Source: Thermoclostridium sp036562185 (lineage in GTDB: Bacteria > Bacillota > Clostridia > DSM-8532). From it: a DNA stretch of 64,000 nt. The stretch covers positions 1-64,000 of the forward strand of contig DATCKN010000015.1 of assembly GCA_036562185.1 (NCBI GenBank). The letters run 5' to 3'. The position numbers and the translations under genes are program-made. Shown one piece after another: positions 54,762-63,016 of the stretch; within the stretch, counting starts at the first letter, position 1; the number at the start of each line of letters is the position of its first letter. The notes below the pieces were generated by a model. It had not been told where the DNA came from. It ran no database searches and saw only the letters and a list, made by a program, of their open reading frames with translations.

Positions 54762-56372
54762 TTACAGGTATTTCTTCAGAGTTGCCCTTACAGCTCCCGG
54801 ACCCTGAATAAGTTCTTCAAAGTAACCCAGAACTTTATCTGCCAGGCCGGCTTCAAAAAGATCAACACCGAATATTGACGAATCAGAAAGGATTGGCTTC
54901 AATCTTTCGCCAAAAGGCCCCTTATCCCCAAGGTTAATGCCTCCGGTTACCTTCTTAAGATGGTCCATAAGAGGATCGGGACTTAATGTGAAGGTATTTC
55001 CGTTATCGTCAACAGCCAGAAGGTATCTTAACCAGCCTGCAAAAACAAGGGGGATATATTTCAGGTCTGTGGCATTCAGGTCTTCCCTCTTCTGGTATGC
55101 CTTTATTGTTTCTCCAAACCTTATTGCCAGCTTCTGGGATGTATCGGTTGCTATTCTTTGTGGTGTATCAGGAACAAACGGGTTAGGCAATCTTACTTCA
55201 ACAACTTCCCTGATAAAATCTCTTGGATTAATTATGCCTGGATTAATAACAACAGGCAGTCCTTCTTCATAACCTATTTTTTCTACCAGCGCCTTAAGCT
55301 GTTCATCTCTCATCTCTTCATAAATAGCATTATAGCCCAAAAGGCATCCGTAAACGGCAAGTGCGGTATGAAGGGGATTCAGGCAGGTACATACCTTCAT
55401 TTTCTCCACTTTGTCAACTGTCTCCCTGTCGGTAAAAATTACACCTGCATCTTCAAGGGAAGGCCTGCCGTTCGGGAACAAATTCTCAATAACAAGATAC
55501 TGAGGCTCCTCGGCATTTACAAAAGAAGCCGTATAGGTATTTTTTGCCGTAACGATGATGTCGGTATCCTCAAGCCCGCATTTATCAAGCATTTCCTTAA
55601 CACCCAAATCCGGTCTTGGAGTGATTTTGTCAATCATGCTCCATGGGAATGATACTTTATCAGGGTTATTAATATATTCCACAAAACCTTCTTCAACAAG
55701 GTTATTCCTGGCCCATTCCCTGGCAAAAGCACTTACTGCCTCATAGAGTTTTGTACCATTATGAGAGCAGTTGTCCATGCTGACCAAAGCTAAAGGATAT
55801 TTTCCGCTCCTGTATCTTTCATAACACAAGGCAGTAAGCTTTCCAATAAAGGTTTTTGGAGATTTTACTCCTGTTTCAAAATCGCTTACTACATCGCCGT
55901 AATATTCGCCTTTGGCATTTTTCAGGCTATAACCCTTTTCGGTTATTGTGAAGCTTACCATTTGCAACGACGGATTTGAAAAGATGTCTTTTAAGGTCTG
56001 CCAGTTATTTTGATCATTTGCATCGGCTGTAAGCGCTTCCACAACAGAACCTATTACTTTTTTCTCCATATTCCCGTCAGGTTTCAAAACAACAAGCACA
56101 CTAAGGTTATCAAAAGGTTTGTAAGCCCTTTCAATAATCTCATAATCATAACCTTCGCACACAATTATACCCTTGTCGCTTTTACCTTCATCAAGAAGCT
56201 TCTGCTGGAGAGCAGCCGGAAATGCCCTGAATATGTTACCTGCCCCAAAGTGCAGCCAGACTGGATTTTTTAATGTATTCTCTCTGACCTTTTCACGATC
56301 GAATTTTGGAAGTTCAAACCCGGCTTCAACCCATGGTTCTCTGTTCTTCAGCCCTGAATCGTTTAATACCAT
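54762..56372 (-). CDS. uxuB: Mannitol dehydrogenase-family oxidoreductase, probable fructuronate/tagaturonate reductase
   Basis: About 536 residues of the long-chain mannitol dehydrogenase family. The N-terminal Rossmann segment has HFGAGNIFRAF, the catalytic region reads KVCTCLNPLHTALAVYGCLLGY with the conserved lysine and histidine, and DNCSHNG and PFSW-type (SFPWSMIDKITP) motifs are present. In bacteria the family reduces fructuronate or tagaturonate with NADH in hexuronate breakdown, a pathway fed by pectin and xylan. It is about 50 residues longer than Escherichia coli UxuB. The start is ATG after AAAGGAG. Specificity is inferred from context. Confidence 0.78.
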   Translation of the reverse strand: MVLNDSGLKNREPWVEAGFELPKFDREKVRENTLKNPVWLHFGAGNIFRAFPAALQQKLLDEGKSDKGIIVCEGYDYEIIERAYKPFDNLSVLVVLKPDGNMEKKVIGSVVEALTADANDQNNWQTLKDIFSNPSLQMVSFTITEKGYSLKNAKGEYYGDVVSDFETGVKSPKTFIGKLTALCYERYRSGKYPLALVSMDNCSHNGTKLYEAVSAFAREWARNNLVEEGFVEYINNPDKVSFPWSMIDKITPRPDLGVKEMLDKCGLEDTDIIVTAKNTYTASFVNAEEPQYLVIENLFPNGRPSLEDAGVIFTDRETVDKVEKMKVCTCLNPLHTALAVYGCLLGYNAIYEEMRDEQLKALVEKIGYEEGLPVVINPGIINPRDFIREVVEVRLPNPFVPDTPQRIATDTSQKLAIRFGETIKAYQKREDLNATDLKYIPLVFAGWLRYLLAVDDNGNTFTLSPDPLMDHLKKVTGGINLGDKGPFGERLKPILSDSSIFGVDLFEAGLADKVLGYFEELIQGPGAVRATLKKYL

Positions 56373-56519
56373 GTATTCCACTCCTTTTAATTTATATTAT
56401 AAATTGCTCTAGGCTATAAAACCTGCAAACGTATCACTTTAATATTATCATGCAATAAACAGCCATTCAAGCAATTTGGCAGCAGTATTTGCTTACTATT
56501 GTTAACTTAAAAGTAAATT

Positions 56520-57224
56520 TTATAATACTATTTTACATTGTTTCCCGTTAAGCTCAATCCGGTCCGGACTTACATCACATTCAAACGCCCTTATTACCAC
56601 ACCGTTCTGCTCTGCAAACCTTAAAGCTTCGCCAAATTCTTTATGCGTAGCATCGTTTGGTGTAAAGTACTTAATATTATTCATTTGAATAATAAAAATT
56701 ATATATGCATCAAAACCATATTTTTTTGCATCTGCAAGTTCATATATGTGTTTAACCCCTCTTAGGGTAGGGGCGTCGGGAAATTTGGCTATACCGTTTT
56801 CTTCAAGAGTAACTCCCTTAACCTCAATATAGGCTTTATTATTCATGCTTTCAATGTAAAAATCGAACCTGGAAGCTCCATATGTACTTTCCTGTTTTAT
56901 ATAATCAATATTTTCAAAACCCGTAATGCTTATTTTCCCTGTTGTTAAGGCTTCGTACAATACCTTGTTGGGAGATTGCGAATCAATATTCACTATACGG
57001 TTATCTTTTTTAACCGATATAAGCGAATAACCTGTTTTTCTCATCGGGTCATCATTCTTTTCCAGATACACCACTGCTTCTTTTGTAAGTAATTCCTTAA
57101 GCCTTCCGGTATTTTTCACATGGCATATGGTTTCTTTGCCGTCAACCAGCACTTCCGCCAGGAACCGGTTTTGCCTTCTGATGAATTTCCCCTCGCAAAT
57201 ATTAGAATAACGCAGTTTTGCCAC
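56520..57224 (-). CDS. sfsA: SfsA family protein (sugar fermentation stimulation protein homologue)
   Basis: A 234-residue protein with the family pattern: FIRRQNRFLAEVLVDGKETICHVKNTGRLKELL (OB-like N-terminal domain), then a PD-(D/E)XK nuclease-like domain with SRFDFYIE and YIEVKGVTLEENGIAKFPDAPTLRGVKHI. The D and ExK residues for metal binding are present. Function is debated; nucleic acid binding and nuclease roles are proposed. The start appears to be GTG, close to AAAGGA. It follows the YjbQ-like gene by 12 bases in one operon. Confidence 0.92.
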   Translation of the reverse strand: MAKLRYSNICEGKFIRRQNRFLAEVLVDGKETICHVKNTGRLKELLTKEAVVYLEKNDDPMRKTGYSLISVKKDNRIVNIDSQSPNKVLYEALTTGKISITGFENIDYIKQESTYGASRFDFYIESMNNKAYIEVKGVTLEENGIAKFPDAPTLRGVKHIYELADAKKYGFDAYIIFIIQMNNIKYFTPNDATHKEFGEALRFAEQNGVVIRAFECDVSPDRIELNGKQCKIVL

Positions 57225-57236
57225 TATCCTTTCTTT

Positions 57237-57632
57237 TTAGCCTTTAACAATCTTTACATAATAATTCCTGTTTCTTGGGCCGTCAAACTCACAGAAATAT
57301 ATGCCCTGCCATGTTCCAAGCAGAAGCTTCCCCTTTTCAATAATAACAGTAACACTGCTTCCCATAAGGCTTGCTTTTACATGAGCCGTTGTATTCCCTT
57401 CAAAATGCCTGAACTCAGGGCGGTGCGGTATTGTCTTGTTCAATGCAAAAAGCATGTCTGAAGTAACATCGGGATCAGCATTTTCATTAATTGTCATGCC
57501 TGCAGTTGTATGCGGGCAAAAAACCACGCATATGCCTTCGCTGACACCACTTTTCATAACAGCTTCATTTACCTGTGAAGTTACATTGTAAAAACCTTCT
57601 GATCCTGTTCTCAGGCTGTATTTATATACCAT
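57237..57632 (-). CDS. YjbQ family protein (UPF0047)
   Basis: A 131-residue protein with the family hallmarks GICVVFCPHTTAGMTINENADPDV and LLGTWQGIYFCEFDGPR. Conserved histidines (CPHTT, HRPEFRHFEGNTTAHVKASLMGSS) form a probable metal or phosphate site. Members complement thiamine auxotrophs weakly and are called secondary thiamine-phosphate synthases; the true role is unsettled. GGAAAG precedes the ATG. First gene of the pair with sfsA. Confidence 0.9.
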   Translation of the reverse strand: MVYKYSLRTGSEGFYNVTSQVNEAVMKSGVSEGICVVFCPHTTAGMTINENADPDVTSDMLFALNKTIPHRPEFRHFEGNTTAHVKASLMGSSVTVIIEKGKLLLGTWQGIYFCEFDGPRNRNYYVKIVKG

Positions 57633-57756
57633 GTGTCATCTTTCCTTTCTTTTTTTAAAAACTGATTTACTCTACAGCAAATATTAAAATCCATTGTAAA
57701 TAAAAATCTTCATTTAATAAATGTTTCTTTTTCCGGCATTGTGAAAGGTTATTTTT

Positions 57757-58143
57757 CTACCGGCTTTCTTCTGACAACCGTCTGACAACTTCTTTATCTG
57801 CAGGACAGAATTCATACCCTGAAAGCTCCCGGGCGGTAACCCACCTTATTTCCTGGTGAACGTAAGGCTTTAACTTACCTTCTTTTATCTCTGCATTAAA
57901 AAAAGTGAATGCTATTTCCCGATCAGGATATTTATAAACTGATTTTTCGTATATACCGTTAATTTTTATTGTTATTCCAAGCTCCTCTTTGCATTCCCTT
58001 TCAAGGCATTCGGTTAATGACTCGTTTTCCTCCTGTTTGCCGCCGGGAAATTCCCACAGGTATTCGCAATTTCCGCCGGCTCCTCTTTTGCATATCAATA
58101 TCTTGTCGTCACATCTTATAATAGCTGCTGCCACTTTTGTCAT
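57757..58143 (-). CDS. Nudix hydrolase, MutT type (8-oxo-dGTP diphosphatase-like)
   Basis: A 128-residue enzyme. The Nudix box GGKQEENESLTECLERECKEELGI fits GX5EX7REUXEEXGU, with the REUXEE core read as RECKEE. KVAAAIIRCDDKILICKRG at the start and an EIRWVTARELSGYEFCPADKEVV end are typical of MutT/CTP pyrophosphohydrolase forms. It removes oxidised or non-canonical nucleotides. CGGAG precedes the ATG. Confidence 0.92.
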   Translation of the reverse strand: MTKVAAAIIRCDDKILICKRGAGGNCEYLWEFPGGKQEENESLTECLERECKEELGITIKINGIYEKSVYKYPDREIAFTFFNAEIKEGKLKPYVHQEIRWVTARELSGYEFCPADKEVVRRLSEESR

Positions 58144-58175
58144 TGCACTGCTCCGTTTCTTTCAATATTTTTTAA

Positions 58176-59003
58176 TTATATATTCCCTTCATAAACATAA
58201 TTAAGGTTTTCTCTTGCAATACCGGCCAATCTGTAAATTTTTTCAACCGGGGTTGCTTTCCTGTCCATCATAAGCCACCTGGGAAAAAACCTGGTTACAT
58301 GAAGGGGTATATCAGGATCTATTGAAGCAAGCCATGACGAAAGCCTGCCCATTTCTTCCTCCCCGTCGTTTTCATCGGGAATGATCAATGTTGTAACTTC
58401 CACGTGGCATTGCCTTGCCGCAAGAGATATGGTTTGCTTTACCGTTTCCAGATCACCTTTGATCTTTTTATAGAACTCATCGGAAAAAGCCTTAAGATCA
58501 ATATTCATTGCGTCTATAAAAGGAAGTAATCCGCGCAAAGGTTCTTCACATATATACCCGTTTGTTACAACTACATTTTTAAGACCTTTTTCCTTTGCAA
58601 GTCTGGCACAGTCCATTACATATTCATAGCTTATCAATGGTTCGTTGTAGGTATAGGCAATGCCAATGTTTCCCCTGCTTGTCAGACTTTCTGCCATGCT
58701 GATCAGAGTTTCAGGCATGACATTTTTGGTGCTGAATTTACTGCCGTCGGCCATTGATATCTCACAATTCTGGCAGAACGGGCATCTTAAGTTGCAGCCG
58801 TAACTTCCGACAGACAAAATAAAACTTCCGGGAAAAAAGCGTTTTAAAGGTTTTTTCTCAATAGGATCAAGAGCTATTGACGTAAGTTTCCCATAGTTTT
58901 CACAGGCTATTTTCCCCGCTGAATTTGTGCGGGCCCTGCAAAACCCAAGTTTCCCTTCATCAATGGCACAGTGGTGGGGGCATATTTCACATACCTTTTT
59001 CAA
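58176..59003 (-). CDS. AmmeMemoRadiSam system radical SAM enzyme
   Basis: A 275-residue radical SAM protein related to pyruvate formate-lyase activases. The cluster motif is CNLRCPFC, inside GSYGCNLRCPFCQNCEIS, preceded by a cysteine-rich N terminus (CEICPHHCAIDEGKLGFCRAR) and followed by IAYTYNEPLISYEYV. The family always occurs with Memo- and AMMECR1-like proteins, and its substrate is unknown. It overlaps the fusion gene upstream as ATGA, so the two are translated together. Confidence 0.9.
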   Translation of the reverse strand: MKKVCEICPHHCAIDEGKLGFCRARTNSAGKIACENYGKLTSIALDPIEKKPLKRFFPGSFILSVGSYGCNLRCPFCQNCEISMADGSKFSTKNVMPETLISMAESLTSRGNIGIAYTYNEPLISYEYVMDCARLAKEKGLKNVVVTNGYICEEPLRGLLPFIDAMNIDLKAFSDEFYKKIKGDLETVKQTISLAARQCHVEVTTLIIPDENDGEEEMGRLSSWLASIDPDIPLHVTRFFPRWLMMDRKATPVEKIYRLAGIARENLNYVYEGNI

Positions 59004-60385
59004 TGATGCCTCACCACCTCGAATCGTTGCATAGTGTATGATTCATCCGGTCTTATACCGGCTTTCTGTAATGCGATTGCCACCTGCTGTTCAGGAGAAT
59101 CTACGCCTTCCAGGTTTGGAAGCAGCAGGCCCCTTTTATGCCCTCTTGAAACAATAACACCGTATTTTTTTACATCCAGCTCATTAATTGAAGAAATTGG
59201 TTCGGGTTCAGCCAAAACATCAACACTATAAACAAGCTCATCAAGTTCTTTCTCTGAAACCGGAGGAAATCTCGGATCCTCTGTTCCGGCACTTACGGCA
59301 TTTCGCAATATTTCTTCTGCTATGCTGCCTGTAACGGCACTTATTGTTCCAATACAGCCTCTTAGCTGCCCGTGTTTTTTCAATGAAACAAATACACCGG
59401 CTTTTCTTCTTAGCATTTCATCGGGTAGATCATCGGGGAGATTAGCATATTTGCCCGTTCTTACATATGTCTCAAGAGAAAGCCTTGCAAGCTTTACATA
59501 AGCATCTTCCTTTGATTTTATTCTGCTTAATTTTTCATGCTGTTCTTTTTCATAAATTCGATCAAAATGGCGGTTATCATTCTCACCAATGATTTCAAAT
59601 GCGGCTACAGCATAACCCACACCGAATGTTCCTTCATAAGATAAAAGTTGGGGTTTCACATCTTTTCCATCCATTGCACCGGCCATTATTATAAACGATC
59701 TTAATCCACATTCGGCGGCAGATTCACAAAATGAAGGATCAAATTTCAAAAATGAAAGAAAGTCGCCATTTTTCATTGCTTCTGTCACTTGTTTGTCAAA
59801 TTCGGGGCCTTCTTCAGCAAATCCATACGGGCCGTCATGCAGAAGTTTATGGGACAAATCCCCGCTTGCTACGAAAACAACATTCCGTCCGAGTTTATCT
59901 ATGGTTTTGGCTATAGTTTTTCCAAAACGGTAATGATCCAAATGGCTTAAACCCGATAAGCCAATTCTGACCAGTTTATAATCCCTGTAGAATTTGTTAA
60001 TATAATACAGCGGAATAAATGTTCCGTGATCCAAGCCAGGATCCCGTTCCCCCAATGTTCCTGCGGGAATATCATCTTCCTGGGATGCATCAGATAAAGC
60101 CTTAACAAATTCGTTGTCATATTCCGCTTCTATTGAAACATGCCGCGCGCCAAAACGGCCCATATCACCTTTTGCTTTTTGTTTGGGAGATATGTGAAAA
60201 TAGTCGGTATATAAAGTAGTATGAGGTGAAGTAATGATTATTGTTTCGGGCCTGATTTCAGAAACTCTCCGGGCTATTTCCATATAGGCGTCTGTTGTTT
60301 TTTGGATTTTCCTTTCTTCTCCACGTCCGATTTCGGGCAGTATGATAGGCGGATGTGGTACGATAAAGCCTGCTTTTAACGACAT
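59000..60385 (-). CDS. AmmeMemoRadiSam protein: LigB/Memo-like domain fused to AMMECR1 domain
   Basis: About 461 residues. The first ~270 form a class III extradiol dioxygenase/Memo-like domain with candidate metal residues in VPHPPIILPEIG, ITSPHTTLY, DHGTFIP, SGDLSHKL and ESAAECGLRSF. The second half, from ~285, is an AMMECR1 domain with the signature LRGCIGT and DPRFPPVSEKELDEL. Neither half has an established bacterial function. In many genomes these are separate genes; here they are fused and coupled to the radical SAM gene. Start: ATG after GGGAGGG; nine upstream in-frame codons were excluded. Confidence 0.9.
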   Translation of the reverse strand: MSLKAGFIVPHPPIILPEIGRGEERKIQKTTDAYMEIARRVSEIRPETIIITSPHTTLYTDYFHISPKQKAKGDMGRFGARHVSIEAEYDNEFVKALSDASQEDDIPAGTLGERDPGLDHGTFIPLYYINKFYRDYKLVRIGLSGLSHLDHYRFGKTIAKTIDKLGRNVVFVASGDLSHKLLHDGPYGFAEEGPEFDKQVTEAMKNGDFLSFLKFDPSFCESAAECGLRSFIIMAGAMDGKDVKPQLLSYEGTFGVGYAVAAFEIIGENDNRHFDRIYEKEQHEKLSRIKSKEDAYVKLARLSLETYVRTGKYANLPDDLPDEMLRRKAGVFVSLKKHGQLRGCIGTISAVTGSIAEEILRNAVSAGTEDPRFPPVSEKELDELVYSVDVLAEPEPISSINELDVKKYGVIVSRGHKRGLLLPNLEGVDSPEQQVAIALQKAGIRPDESYTMQRFEVVRHH

Positions 60386-60551
60386 ACCATTCCCTCCCCA
60401 TGTTATTTTCAACTATTTTAGCCAAATAATTAATTTCAGCTATTATAAGCCTGGCAAAAAGCGTTCAGATTCAAATTAAATTTTATCATTACAATATTAA
60501 TATAACAACAATGGTTCTTTTTAAGCAATTTCTTCGCTTTTTCTGAAAAGA

Positions 60552-60582
60552 CAACAGGGTACAGCTTAGCTGCACCCCGTTG
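60552..60582 (-). terminator. Imperfect hairpin after nfnB
   Basis: A 14-base stem with two mismatches (CAACAGGGTACAGC with GCTGCACCCCGTTG) and a TTA loop, followed in the minus direction by TGTCTTTTC. It lies about 70 bases after the nfnB stop. Confidence 0.55.
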
Positions 60583-60652
60583 ATTGATGGAGGTTATAAA
60601 ATGACCTGCATCTATATTTAAAAGTGTCTTGTTATCTTATGAACTTTATTTC

Positions 60653-62053
60653 CTAATTTTCGCCATACCTTTTCCTTATTTCTTCATCAATGGCAGCTGC
60701 AGCCTTCTTTCCCGCTCCCATCGCAAGGATAACCGTAGCAGCCCCGGTTACCGCATCGCCACCTGCATATACATAAGGGCGGCTTGTTTTTCCGGTTTCT
60801 TCATCTGCCACAATACCACCCCACTTTTCGGTTGCCAATCCTTCGGTTGTTGATTTGATAAGCGGGTTTGGCGATGTTCCTATAGCCATAATGACACAAT
60901 CGACATCTATATCAAATTCAGAATTTTCTATAGCAACAGGTCTTCTCCTTCCTGAGGAATCGGGTTCTCCAAGTTCCATTTTCACGCATCTTATGCCACG
61001 GACAAAATTATTCTCATCGGATAATATTTCAACCGGATTTGTAAGAAGTTTAAAGATTACTCCTTCTTCCTTTGCGTGTTCAACTTCTTCCGCTCTTGCC
61101 GGAAGTTCAGCTTCAGAACGGCGATATACTATATAAACTTCTTCGGCGCCAAGCCTTAAAGCGCAACGAGCCGCGTCCATCGCAACATTGCCGCCGCCGA
61201 TAACAGCAACTTTTCTCGCATTTTGGATTGGTGTTGCACTGTTATCCTGGTAAGCCTTCATTAAGTTAATTCTAGTTAAAAATTCGTTTGCTGAATACAC
61301 ACCCTTGAGGTTTTCACCGGGTATTCCCATGAAGTTCGGCAACCCTGCTCCCGTTCCAATAAATATGGCTTCAAATCCTCTGTCAAAAAGTTCATCTATT
61401 GATAAAACCTTTCCTATTACCATGTTGGTTTCTATTTTCACACCAAGGGATTTCAAAATATCTATTTCTTTTTGAACAATTGCTTTTGGCAGACGGAATT
61501 CAGGTATTCCATAGACTAAAACACCGCCTGCTTTGTGAAGGGCTTCAAATACGGTAACATCATATCCTTTTTTCGCCAAATCGCCCGCACATGTCAACCC
61601 TGCCGGCCCCGATCCGATAACTGCAACCTTGTGGCCATTTTGCTTTGGCTTTTCCACTACTTCGGTACTGTTTTTGTTATGCCAGTCGGCTACAAACCTT
61701 TCAAGCCTGCCGATAGCGACCGGTTCGCCTTTTTTTCCTCTGACGCATCTTTGTTCACATTGCGTCTCCTGCGGGCATACTCTTCCACATACTGCCGGCA
61801 ATGAACTGGACTCGGATATAATCCGGTATGCGCCCTCAAAATCACGTTCCGCAACCTTCTGAATAAACTCAGGTATATATATTTTAACCGGACACCCGGA
61901 TACACATGGCTTGTTTTTACAGTTCAAACAGCGCATTGCTTCATCAACAGCCTGTTCTTCAGTGTAACCCAAAGCAACTTCCAGAAAATTATTTTTTCTC
62001 ACATTTGGTTCCTGCGACAGCATTTCATTCTTTTTTAATGACATGTTAGCCAT
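60653..62053 (-). CDS. nfnB: NADH-dependent reduced ferredoxin:NADP+ oxidoreductase, large subunit
   Basis: A 466-residue flavoprotein. The N-terminal domain binds two Fe-S clusters (CLNCKNKPCVSGCPVKIYIPEF; CGRVCPQETQCEQRC). The FAD site is VAVIGSGPAGLTCAG and the NADPH site VAVIGGGNVAMDAAR, and the C terminus reads PYVYAGGDAVTGAATVILAMGAG. The sequence also matches glutamate synthase small-subunit relatives; pairing with the NfnA gene, 3 bases upstream, identifies it as NfnB. The complex bifurcates electrons between NADPH, ferredoxin and NAD. Confidence 0.92.
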   Translation of the reverse strand: MANMSLKKNEMLSQEPNVRKNNFLEVALGYTEEQAVDEAMRCLNCKNKPCVSGCPVKIYIPEFIQKVAERDFEGAYRIISESSSLPAVCGRVCPQETQCEQRCVRGKKGEPVAIGRLERFVADWHNKNSTEVVEKPKQNGHKVAVIGSGPAGLTCAGDLAKKGYDVTVFEALHKAGGVLVYGIPEFRLPKAIVQKEIDILKSLGVKIETNMVIGKVLSIDELFDRGFEAIFIGTGAGLPNFMGIPGENLKGVYSANEFLTRINLMKAYQDNSATPIQNARKVAVIGGGNVAMDAARCALRLGAEEVYIVYRRSEAELPARAEEVEHAKEEGVIFKLLTNPVEILSDENNFVRGIRCVKMELGEPDSSGRRRPVAIENSEFDIDVDCVIMAIGTSPNPLIKSTTEGLATEKWGGIVADEETGKTSRPYVYAGGDAVTGAATVILAMGAGKKAAAAIDEEIRKRYGEN

Positions 62054-62056
62054 TCG

Positions 62057-62899
62057 TTAACGAACCCCCTTTTCCAGCAATCTGCATGTTTCTTCCCTGG
62101 CCCTTTTCTCAAACTCCCTGTACATGGTTGATCGTTCCATGGCCTCGTCAAAATCAACCTCGTGGCCGTCAAAATCCGGGCCGTCAACACAGGCAAACTT
62201 AATTTTCCCGCCTACCGTCAAACGGCATCCGCCACACATTCCCGTACCGTCAATCATTATGGGGTTCATACTTACTGTTGTTTTTATGCCATACTCTTTT
62301 GTCAGTTTTGAAACAAATTTCATCATAATCAGCGGGCCAATGGCAAATACTTCATCGTATTGCTCGCCGCTTTCAATCAGCTTTTTTAATGCATCTGTGA
62401 CTAAACCCTTTTCACCGTAACTGCCATCATCAGTCATAATAAATATTTTGTCGCTGACTTTTTTGAATTCATCCTCAAGGATCACCAGATCTTTATTTCT
62501 GAAGCCTACTATAGAATGAACCGCACAACCATTAAGGTGAAGTTTTTTAGCTATTGGATACGCTATAGCACATCCAACACCTCCACCAACAACGGCAACT
62601 TTCTTCAGGTTGGCCGTATTTGACGGAACACCGAGAGGTCCGACAAAATCATGAATGTATTCCCCCTCGTTCAGATGGTTTAATGCCATGGTTGTTGCAC
62701 CTACCACCTGGAATATTATTGTTACTGTACCTTTTTCCCTGTCAAAATCAGCTATTGTCAATGGAATTCTTTCTCCGTTTTCGTCCACTCTTAAGATAAT
62801 AAATTGTCCGGGTTCAGCCTTTCGGGCAATTTCAGGGGCATCTATCTCCATAAGTGTTACTGTCGGATTCAGGATTTTTTTTGTTATAATTTTGTTCAT
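62057..62899 (-). CDS. nfnA: NADH-dependent reduced ferredoxin:NADP+ oxidoreductase, small subunit
   Basis: About 280 residues of the ferredoxin-NADP reductase fold. An FAD domain (AEPGQFIILRVDENGERIPLTI) is followed by a nucleotide-binding domain (VAVVGGGVGCAIAYPIAK) and a [2Fe-2S] site (GTGMCGGCRLTVGGKIKFACVDGPDF). The order NfnA then NfnB is the family's usual layout. AAGGAG lies 5 bases before the chosen ATG; the ATG one codon upstream is too near that site. Confidence 0.92.
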   Translation of the reverse strand: MNKIITKKILNPTVTLMEIDAPEIARKAEPGQFIILRVDENGERIPLTIADFDREKGTVTIIFQVVGATTMALNHLNEGEYIHDFVGPLGVPSNTANLKKVAVVGGGVGCAIAYPIAKKLHLNGCAVHSIVGFRNKDLVILEDEFKKVSDKIFIMTDDGSYGEKGLVTDALKKLIESGEQYDEVFAIGPLIMMKFVSKLTKEYGIKTTVSMNPIMIDGTGMCGGCRLTVGGKIKFACVDGPDFDGHEVDFDEAMERSTMYREFEKRAREETCRLLEKGVR

Positions 62900-62920
62900 C
62901 ATAGCTCCTTCCTTAATAAT

Positions 62921-62956
62921 CAGAGCTGCTATCTTAATTAAAGACCAGCAGCCCTG
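62921..62956 (-). other. Hairpin between ADH and nfnA genes
   Basis: A 10-base stem with one G-T pair (CAGGGCTGCT with AGCAGCTCTG in the minus direction) and a 16-base loop that is itself partly palindromic. No T-run follows. It may stabilise mRNA or attenuate read-through from the ADH gene. Confidence 0.4.
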
Positions 62957-63016
62957 ACAAAATCTTTCGAGGTAATTATTGTAATGTATGTTTAAATCTT
63001 TTTTTATTGTAATCCA

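Noticed and set aside
56420..56440. Possible CcpA (cre) site upstream of the hexuronate reductase gene
   Set aside because: TGCAAACGTATCAC departs from the cre consensus at key positions, so catabolite control cannot be claimed.
60601..60621. Six-codon frame (MTCIYI) after GGAGG on the plus strand
   Set aside because: Too short to support as a gene, with no context suggesting a leader peptide for a plus-strand gene.
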